A stretch of 64,000 nucleotides of DNA, from contig NZ_JBMGPW010000006.1 of the NCBI RefSeq assembly GCF_049060325.1, positions 124,001 to 188,000 of the forward strand. The letters are read 5' to 3'. The position numbers and the translations under genes were made by a program. This DNA is from Vescimonas sanitatis. Lineage in GTDB: Bacteria; Bacillota; Clostridia; Oscillospirales; Oscillospiraceae. Numbering within the stretch: the stretch's first letter is position 1; every line of letters begins with the position of its first letter. The notes under the pieces are model-generated. The model had not been told where the DNA came from, ran no database searches, and was given only the letters and a program-made list of their open reading frames with translations. This document shows positions 58,640-64,000 of the stretch, one piece after another.

Positions 58640-59914
58640 TCAGTTTTTCAGGCAACCGATAGGGACGACACACACGCCATCCGGACGGCGATAGGCAAAA
58701 TCGCCGGTTCCGGTCAAGACCATCAGGAAGGCGGGCGCGTTCATTTTATCGGTATCAATTTTTTCAGCCATCGCTTTCAGGCTTTTCGCGCCCTCCTCAA
58801 TGAGCCTGTCGCCGCCGAGCTTAATTTCAACGAGCCCGTATTTCCCGTTTCTCAAATGAATAACGGCGTCGCATTCCTGTCCGTCTTTATCTCTGTAGTG
58901 GTAAACCTCTCCGTTCAAAGCATCGGAAAAAACGCGAAGATCTCTGATACAAAGTGTTTCAAAGAGGAAGCCGAATGTCTTCAGGTCATTGATCAAATCG
59001 TTCGGGCCGATGCCTAGAGCGGCAGCAGCAATAGACGGATCAACATAGTACCGGGTATCTGATGAGCGAATCGCAGTCTTGGAGCGTAGATTGGGGTTCC
59101 ATGCAGGCATATCCTCTACAACAAAGATTTTTCTGAGCGCATTTACGTAGGAAGCAACCGTTTCTTCGCTGATCGCCACTTCGTCGTTTGTCGAAATATC
59201 CTGTGCAAGCACCGTATTCGGCACCTGGCCTCCTTGATTTCTTGCGTAGGAGCGCATGAGCCTGCGAACTCTTTCTGGATTCTTCTGTACATTGTCGGCA
59301 CGGTTAATATCCGAGTGTACAACTGCATCATAGTAATCAGTCGCCTGATCCAAAGCAATTTCATCACGCATATCCACAGCCTGCGGCCAACCGCCCCGGC
59401 ACACGAGGAAAGCCAAACGGTCGATACTTAAATCTGAACCTCCATCTACCTCCGTATTTCCCTCAAACAGATCTTTTATGCTGACTTCACCTGTTGAATC
59501 CCCGGATTCATATAGGCTCATCGGCCTCATCGTCAACCATGTAAAACGCCCCGTACCGGAGTGTGTAATCTCCTTGGTATCGGCGGGAACGGCAGAACCG
59601 GTGAGGAGAAATTGTCCCAACTCGCCGCGATGATCAACCTCAAAACGAATGGCATCCCAAAGCTTTGGAGCAAGCTGCCATTCATCAATCAGTCTTGGTG
59701 TCGCGCCTTTCAGCAGCCGCTTGGGGTTCAACTCGGACATCGTGATGTTCTGCGCCTTCTTTTCCGGGTCGTCCATATATAAAATGCTGGCTGCAAGCTG
59801 CTCCGCAGTTGTGGTTTTACCGCACCACTTAGGACCTTCGATCAGTACCGCACCTTTGCCTTCCAGCTTCCGCATCAGAATATCGTCAGCAATTCTTTTC
59901 CTGTAATTCTTCAT
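58640..59914 (-). CDS. AAA ATPase with DUF4143 C-terminal domain (copy 3)
   Basis: 424 residues. Walker A GPKWCGKTTTAEQLA, Walker B-like RLIDEWQLAPKLWD, sensor LLTGSAVPAD, and C-terminal QECDAVIHLRNGKYGLVEIK (nuclease-like core). Belongs to the AAA_14/DUF4143 branch with W after the Walker B acid, different from copies 1 and 2. Strong promoter and phased repeats upstream. Confidence 0.88.
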   Translation of the reverse strand: MKNYRKRIADDILMRKLEGKGAVLIEGPKWCGKTTTAEQLAASILYMDDPEKKAQNITMSELNPKRLLKGATPRLIDEWQLAPKLWDAIRFEVDHRGELGQFLLTGSAVPADTKEITHSGTGRFTWLTMRPMSLYESGDSTGEVSIKDLFEGNTEVDGGSDLSIDRLAFLVCRGGWPQAVDMRDEIALDQATDYYDAVVHSDINRADNVQKNPERVRRLMRSYARNQGGQVPNTVLAQDISTNDEVAISEETVASYVNALRKIFVVEDMPAWNPNLRSKTAIRSSDTRYYVDPSIAAAALGIGPNDLINDLKTFGFLFETLCIRDLRVFSDALNGEVYHYRDKDGQECDAVIHLRNGKYGLVEIKLGGDRLIEEGAKSLKAMAEKIDTDKMNAPAFLMVLTGTGDFAYRRPDGVCVVPIGCLKN

Positions 59915-59947
59915 TCGGGATACCTCGCCTTCCTTTGCGTTAGCTTT

Positions 59948-60041
59948 ATTATATGCACTGATTATGGATTATGCAATGTTTTTTCCGATAGTTGGCGAAA
60001 TATTTTTCCGACGATTGGCGGAAATTTGACACGATAGTTGG
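59948..60041 (-). promoter_or_regulatory. Promoter of ATPase copy 3 with three repeats 23 bp apart
   Basis: Minus strand TTGCAT (59971-59976), 17-base spacer, TATAAT (59948-59953). CGATAGTTGG, CGACGATTGG and CGATAGTTGG start at 59986, 60009 and 60032, exactly 23 bp apart, directly upstream of the -35. Confidence 0.8.
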
Positions 60042-60163
60042 TGGCACAATCCCCTGCAACCCCTCTCTCTGCAGCGTAGCGTGTCACGGGGATGCCCTTC
60101 ATCTTGGTCTGCTGATAGGCTTCAAAGTCCACGGGCAAGTTGCAGCGGTTCATCTCGGCATCA

Positions 60164-60475
60164 TTATTCGTTGTCCAGTTCTTCGAGCGTGTAGCGTCTC
60201 GAATTGCCCCGTGTATAGCCCAGAGCGACCATCAGTTCAGGCGCGGAGTCGAATGTGCCGGACAGCCCTTCGCCCTTCTCAGCGGCAGCCATCGCTGCCT
60301 GAGTCACCGCGTTAGGCACTTCCATGTCGTATGGAAACCTTCCTTCTTGGACGACGACCTCTGCAAAAGAAGTAAATGCCTCTTCAAGCGACAGATTATA
60401 TCGGGAGCAGATGGCCGCCAGCTGCTCCCTAATGTTGGTTTCCAATTCAAAGGTTATTGTTGTCTTCATCCGCAT
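60164..60475 (-). CDS. RelB/DinJ-family antitoxin without a recognisable toxin
   Basis: 103 residues; GGAGG precedes the ATG. MKTTITFELETNIREQLAAI is the ribbon-helix-helix start of RelB/DinJ proteins, and SLEEAFTSFAEVVVQEGRFP the dimer helix. The usual downstream toxin gene is absent: 59962-60163 only gives a short sequence (NRCNLPVDFEAYQQTKMKG) I cannot place. Possibly an orphan or decayed module. ATG 60469 is an alternative start. Confidence 0.8.
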   Translation of the reverse strand: MRMKTTITFELETNIREQLAAICSRYNLSLEEAFTSFAEVVVQEGRFPYDMEVPNAVTQAAMAAAEKGEGLSGTFDSAPELMVALGYTRGNSRRYTLEELDNE

Positions 60476-60540
60476 CGCACCTCCAGTACCGCCACTATAC
60501 CATGTGTAAGGTGCTGCAGGAAAGAGTCTCTTAAAGAAGC

Positions 60541-60571
60541 AGGTGATCTGCGCCGATGGCGCAGATCACCT
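60541..60571 (-). terminator. Terminator of the ribbon-helix-helix gene
   Basis: AGGTGATCTGCGCC/GGCGCAGATCACCT around GAT. Confidence 0.8.
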
Positions 60572-60582
60572 GCCTTGTCTGT

Positions 60583-60777
60583 TCAGGTAGAGGAGTCGTC
60601 CTCGCTCATGGCCTTGTCGATGGCGCGGTTGATGTAGGCGTTGACGGACTCGCCGCGCTGTGCCGCGTGCGCCTGAATGATTTCCTTCTTGCCTTTGGGC
60701 ATGCGGAGCTTTATTTCATCATAGTTGTTCTTGACGTACTTATTCACAGCGCGTTGCTGCGCTTTTGAAACTGCCAT
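60583..60777 (-). CDS. Ribbon-helix-helix type small DNA-binding protein
   Basis: 64 residues; GAGGCC precedes the ATG. MPKGKKEIIQAHAAQRGESV followed by NAYINRAIDKAM matches the Arc/MetJ-like fold of small element-borne regulators. Divergent from the GHKL operon; CAATAT motifs in the shared promoter region are likely binding sites. Confidence 0.8.
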   Translation of the reverse strand: MAVSKAQQRAVNKYVKNNYDEIKLRMPKGKKEIIQAHAAQRGESVNAYINRAIDKAMSEDDSST

Positions 60778-60810
60778 AATGGCCTCCTTAAACTATATCA
60801 GTTCAGTACT

Positions 60811-60916
60811 ATTCTAACCGAAAAGCTATACTGGGTTCAATATACAAGTTGCACATATAATGTACCCAATATTTGTGGACTTTGCCAATTGAATATTGTC
60901 CCCAATATGATATAAT
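60811..60916. promoter_or_regulatory. Divergent promoter region with CAATAT operators
   Basis: Minus strand promoter for the ribbon-helix-helix gene: TTGAAC (60835-60840), 18 bases, TAGAAT (60811-60816). Plus strand promoter for the GHKL operon: TTGAAT (60889-60894), 16 bases, TATAAT (60911-60916). CAATAT occurs at 60838-60843, 60867-60872 and 60903-60908; the last pairs with ATATTG (60893-60898) as an inverted repeat between -35 and -10. Confidence 0.7.
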
Positions 60917-61148
60917 AGCTATAGAAAACAAAACAACGGCAGTCACAGGGAGCGCCAACTCCCTATGACCTGCGCAGGTGAAGCAACCACCTACACAACG
61001 GAAAATTCCGCACCGCAGGGAGAAGTATACCCTATTTTTGAAGGGTTTGCAAGTGCTCTCTTGCCGAAAGAATGCTCCGTATCTCCAACGCACCGTGTAG
61101 GTATATCCTGCACGGTGTTTTGTTTATCAAAAACAAAGGAGTACGGAC
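60917..61148 (+). promoter_or_regulatory. Structured 230-base leader of the GHKL operon
   Basis: Hairpins AGGGAG/CTCCCT (near 60944-60961), ACCTG-CG-CAGGT (near 60968-60979) and an 11-bp stem 61091-61101 with 61107-61117 followed by TTTTG, an attenuator-like terminator 31 bases before the first gene. No open frame with a good ribosome binding site. Confidence 0.6.
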
Positions 61149-61352
61149 ATGGACGAAAACAGAAAGAACACCATCGAAGTGGAGATGACCGAGGACGATT
61201 GGATGGAGCTGCTGCAGGTTTGCATTGACCTGCGCGTGACGCCTGACACCCTGATTGAGTCCTTTTGTTGGGAGGTCATCCGCCAACAGTCATTGCTGCG
61301 CATCGTCGCAGACGCTATTCGCCGGGACGCTGTTACACGCAGCGCAAAGTAA
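61149..61352 (+). CDS. Small acidic protein of unknown function (67 residues)
   Basis: ATG 61149 with AAAGGAG upstream. Two helices: VEMTEDDWMELLQVCIDLRV and LIESFCWEVIRQQSLLRIVA. Eighteen bases before the GHKL gene, so co-expressed; perhaps a partner or regulator. No family recognised. Confidence 0.65.
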   Translation: MDENRKNTIEVEMTEDDWMELLQVCIDLRVTPDTLIESFCWEVIRQQSLLRIVADAIRRDAVTRSAK

Positions 61353-61370
61353 CGGAAAGGAGCTTTAACC

Positions 61371-62891
61371 ATGGAAAACAGGAACAACAACCCCATTGCG
61401 GAAGAGATTATCCATAACAACCCCACTGGGTATGGACTTTTCGCGGGTATCGGTGACAATTTCAACAGCGCGGCGCAGGCTATCTGCGAGCTGGCGGACG
61501 ATGCGATTTCCAATCTCCGTGCCAACAGCGACGACCCCGACCTCTCCATGACGATTGTGGTGTCCTTCGAAAATCTGGGCGATGCAGTGAAAATCAGCGT
61601 GGTGGACGGCGGCACGGGCATCACCAATTTGGACAGTGCGCTGACCATCGCCTGCCGGGACGGGGCGCAGACGCCGCTGAACGAGCACGGCTTCGGACTA
61701 AAGCACGCGCTGGCGTCCTGCGACAGCAGCCCCAGCCAGCAGTGGAGCATCCGGACGCGGACGAAAAAGGACGCGGCTGCCAACCAGTACCGCGAGGTCA
61801 CGGCACCCTATTCCATGGGTACGTCTGAGGAGGACCAGCCCATGAAGGTGTTCTTTTACCCTGGTGCCGGCGGTCTGCCCTACCCGACCGGCACCGCTGT
61901 TACCGTCCGCTGCCCCATGGCAAAGTTCCAGACGGTGAAGCCCGACCGCAAGGCGGCGCAGTCTGATTTCCACCATCTCGTGATGTATGCCATCGAGGAA
62001 CTTCGGTATATCTACGCCGGCGTGTTGGCAGATACGAGCATCACAATGAAGGTGCTGGAGATCAACGGCGGCACAGAGAAGTGCCACATTCTGAAGCCTC
62101 TGCAGCCCACATGGGAGGAGGGAACCATGAAACGGCTGGAGAATGTCCCCTATGATTTGGGCGGCGGACAGCTGACCATCCACTGCCGGTATGGGAATAT
62201 CCTCCCTACCAAGAGCAATGCCATTTACTATAAGGGCAACATGGCCTCCAGCGGTGTAGAGCTGCGCATCAACGGGCGCGCCATTGAGCACGGACTGTTC
62301 GACCGTGTTTGGGGCGAGGCTATTCACCCCAGCCAGAACCGCTTTCTGGTGCAGGTAGACCTGATTACGAACAACTCCGCCGCACTGCCTGCCACCAAGA
62401 ATACAAAGACGTCCTTCTGTGAAGCGGACCCGCGCCTGAACAAGCTGTTCCGCTGGATCGCAACCTATGTGTCCGCGCCGCCCAAGGACGCGGACACCAT
62501 CGAAGCCCGCTACGTCAAGGAGCTGGCGGCTAAGTGTGAGAACAACCCCGATGCCCTGCGGGTGAGCCGCGAGGAGCCGGTGTTTCAGAAAATTGGACTG
62601 AAGGCGAAAGTAGACCTGTTTGTGGGCTGCGTCAATGGCGTGACCATCTATGAAGCCAAGGCGGGCAAGACGAAGGCGTTGGATTTATACCAGCTCCGCA
62701 TGTATGTGGACGGCTGTGCGCTGGACAACAAGCCTGTGGATGAGGCAATTCTCATCGCGCGGTATCACCCGCCTGAGGTACGGGAGCTTCTGGACATCCT
62801 CAATGGGCTGTCCGCGCCTGATGGCCGTCCCTACAATTTCCGGTTAGTCACATGGGATGAGGAGGGCATCTTTGTGCAGCAGAGCGCGTGA
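61371..62891 (+). CDS. GHKL ATPase fused to a PD-(D/E)XK-like nuclease domain (MORC-like)
   Basis: 506 residues; AAAGGAG upstream. N-terminal ATPase: CELADDAISNLRAN (N box, about 39-52), VVDGGTGITNLDS (G1, DxGxG), LNEHGFGLKHALASC (G2). A transducer-like middle contains MASSGVELRINGRAIEHGLF. The C-terminus (about 405-470) has KVDLFVGCVNGVTIYEAKAG and DLYQLRMYVDG: Asp, then Glu-x-Lys, then Gln-x3-Tyr as in PD-(D/E)XK nucleases. Prokaryotic MORC/GHKL proteins are known in restriction-like operons, so a defence role is likely but inferred. Confidence 0.8.
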   Translation: MENRNNNPIAEEIIHNNPTGYGLFAGIGDNFNSAAQAICELADDAISNLRANSDDPDLSMTIVVSFENLGDAVKISVVDGGTGITNLDSALTIACRDGAQTPLNEHGFGLKHALASCDSSPSQQWSIRTRTKKDAAANQYREVTAPYSMGTSEEDQPMKVFFYPGAGGLPYPTGTAVTVRCPMAKFQTVKPDRKAAQSDFHHLVMYAIEELRYIYAGVLADTSITMKVLEINGGTEKCHILKPLQPTWEEGTMKRLENVPYDLGGGQLTIHCRYGNILPTKSNAIYYKGNMASSGVELRINGRAIEHGLFDRVWGEAIHPSQNRFLVQVDLITNNSAALPATKNTKTSFCEADPRLNKLFRWIATYVSAPPKDADTIEARYVKELAAKCENNPDALRVSREEPVFQKIGLKAKVDLFVGCVNGVTIYEAKAGKTKALDLYQLRMYVDGCALDNKPVDEAILIARYHPPEVRELLDILNGLSAPDGRPYNFRLVTWDEEGIFVQQSA

Positions 62892-62943
62892 CTGAGGCGA
62901 GGGAAAAGTGTGCAATGGTTGCACACTTTTGCGGGAGGAATCC

Positions 62944-63219
62944 ATGGTGATCAAAAACGCCATCAAATGCAAAAAATGTGGAGAGGTTATCGAGTCCGTC
63001 TCCCTGCACGACTTCAAAATTTGCCCGTGCGGTGCCTGCGCTGTGGACGGAGGACACGAATACCTGCGGCGTTCCGCGCCGTCACTGAATGTTTTTATCG
63101 ACTTGAGCGTGGTCAAGCTGGACGAATCAGACGACAAGTTGTTTTTTCATAATGGTACAGCAGGTCGCGGCGTTGCCGCGGCCTGCTGTTTTATACAGCT
63201 CATAGTTGCACATATGTGA
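62944..63219 (+). CDS. Small zinc-ribbon protein (DUF7695-like)
   Basis: 91 residues from ATG 62944 (GGGAGG upstream). IKCKKCGEVIESVSLHDFK and CPCGACAVDGGHEYLRR give a four-Cys ribbon; the pattern matches a small family common in Clostridial elements. The last 20 codons run through a terminator hairpin (63157-63193), so the natural end may have been lost by a frameshift or deletion. Confidence 0.7.
   Translation: MVIKNAIKCKKCGEVIESVSLHDFKICPCGACAVDGGHEYLRRSAPSLNVFIDLSVVKLDESDDKLFFHNGTAGRGVAAACCFIQLIVAHM
63157..63193 (+). terminator. Terminator overlapping the end of the zinc-ribbon gene
   Basis: Fifteen-pair stem (63157-63171 with 63175-63189, one T-G pair), loop GTT, then TTTTA. Confidence 0.85.
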
Positions 63220-63294
63220 GGGCGAAAGCTCGGTATCCTGTTTTGCCTTTCCGTGCGCCGCCTGCTACAGTAAGGCCAGAAAAGGCGGGACTGC

Positions 63295-63323
63295 TTGTGG
63301 ATGCAAAGAAAATATGCTATACT
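63295..63323 (+). promoter_or_regulatory. Promoter of the 87-residue gene
   Basis: TTGTGG (63295-63300), 17 bases, TATACT (63318-63323) with TGC extension. Confidence 0.6.
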
Positions 63324-63356
63324 TTGCCCTGTGTGATTGAATTCAGGAGGGACGCC

Positions 63357-63620
63357 ATGTTTTATACGGATGAGGAAATATCTGTCATCACCGGCTTTCT
63401 CAACAGCTATCTTGTGCGTGACCGTGCCAGTGCAAGAGTAAGAGAATCGTATATCAGGATCAGTGCAGGGCTTCAAAGTCATACATTGACCAGGGACGAT
63501 TATGTTTGGCTGGAGAATGCTCTGTTGTTTCTGCGCCCGTACTGGTGGAGTAACCGCGAGGATGGGAAAATGCTGATGGATGTGTTCCTGCATACGCAAA
63601 CATTAGCAAAAGAAGAATAG
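63357..63620 (+). CDS. Hypothetical protein (87 residues)
   Basis: ATG 63357 with AGGAGG upstream. Mostly helical, with YTDEEISVITGFLNSYLVRD and DYVWLENALLFLRPYWW. I do not recognise it. Own promoter and terminator, so an independent unit. Confidence 0.65.
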   Translation: MFYTDEEISVITGFLNSYLVRDRASARVRESYIRISAGLQSHTLTRDDYVWLENALLFLRPYWWSNREDGKMLMDVFLHTQTLAKEE

Positions 63621-63622
63621 CG

Positions 63623-63667
63623 AAAAAGATGAAGGATGTACCAGCTGATACACCCTTCATCTTTTTT
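63623..63667 (+). terminator. Terminator of the 87-residue gene
   Basis: AAAAAGATGAAGG.TGTA (63623-63640) pairs with TACA.CCTTCATCTTTTT (63649-63666), one mismatch. 63668-63876 holds no gene I can support. Confidence 0.85.
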
Positions 63668-63876
63668 CATCGGTTTATTTGCGTTTCGCCCCTTCAAGAT
63701 TTTGTCGGGGGTCATGGCCATGCTGATATACTCTGCTGGGCATAATCACCCATCCCGTGCCTGCTCTGCTCCGTCCTCAATGCCTAATGACCTTAAGTAC
63801 AAGGCTATTGTAGCGGAAAGCTGCCGGGGCGTACAGGTGGAAAACGCTTCTTTGCCGCGAGAACCGGCTTATCCAT

Positions 63877-64000
63877 TCATATCATCGTATCCATGAGTGC
63901 GGCCAAAGCTGCTTGCTGCGCGGATGTCAAGCAATTCCATTTATCCAACATCTCACGCTGCGCGGGAGTCAGAGCCACACGAATGTCGTCCTGCGCAAAG
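63877..64000 (-). CDS. C-terminal end of a gene running out of the window
   Basis: The last 40 codons read ALTPAQREMLDKWNCLTSAQ then AALAALMDTMI and stop at 63877. The LTPAQ...W..LT..QQ pattern is typical of the tail of small helix-turn-helix regulators in this lineage; most of the gene is outside. Confidence 0.6.
   Translation of the reverse strand, partial: FAQDDIRVALTPAQREMLDKWNCLTSAQQAALAALMDTMI

Noticed and set aside
63500..63721. 73-codon minus-strand frame
   Set aside because: Runs through a terminator and antisense to the 87-residue gene; no independent support.

Overview
The window looks like chromosome of a gut-type Bacillota in class Clostridia, probably Oscillospiraceae. Reasons: a GC-rich S10-spc-alpha ribosomal operon ordered as in Firmicutes (secY-adk-map-KOW protein-infA-rpmJ), a zinc-type S14, an L27 with a cleavable N-terminal extension next to its protease gene prp, and sporulation-lineage genes (spoIVB, bofA). 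I see no rRNA, tRNA or CRISPR array.

Layout. 1-414 is the tail of a serpin gene. 487-16695 is one long ribosomal protein operon from rpsJ to rplQ, also carrying secY, adk, map, infA and rpoA; it contains structured non-coding stretches before rpsJ, between rpsJ and rplC, and a 288-base one between rpsN and rpsH. 16.8-32.7 kb is housekeeping: a lipoprotein deacetylase, secG, a LysR regulator with a two-domain acyltransferase, obgE, rplU-prp-rpmA, mtnN-luxS, tmcAL, ilvA, rpsF-ssb-rpsR, a sigma/anti-sigma pair, a cysteine desulfidase-type gene and a dCMP deaminase. 32.7-36.8 kb holds two divergent operons, each apparently controlled by a leader peptide and terminator: a Cys-rich peptide before a serine acetyltransferase, and an aromatic-rich peptide before a transporter plus M20 amidohydrolase. 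36.8-49.7 kb has a MerR regulator, a secreted surface protein, spoIVB, a six-gene cobalamin nucleotide-loop cluster, tadA, yaaL-bofA, two small immunity-like genes, a TtcA-like enzyme and rplM-rpsI.

From 49.75 kb to the end the character changes. Immediately after the rpsI terminator come an archaeo-eukaryotic-type primase, a phage-type Dam methylase and unrecognised mobile-element genes. These are followed by three intact and one broken AAA/DUF4143 ATPase genes, each intact one with its own short, regularly spaced repeats at the promoter. There is also a RelA/SpoT-domain remnant, an orphan RelB-type antitoxin, a ribbon-helix-helix type regulator and a GHKL ATPase fused to a PD-(D/E)XK-like nuclease domain. 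I read this as an integrated element or defence/accessory island; no integrase lies within the window.

The most interesting points are the paired leader-peptide attenuators (33.6-34.3 kb), the GHKL-nuclease fusion (61.1-62.9 kb), the DUF4143 ATPase cluster with helically phased repeats (54.4-60.1 kb), and the placement of the -35 box inside inverted repeats at three ribosomal protein promoters.
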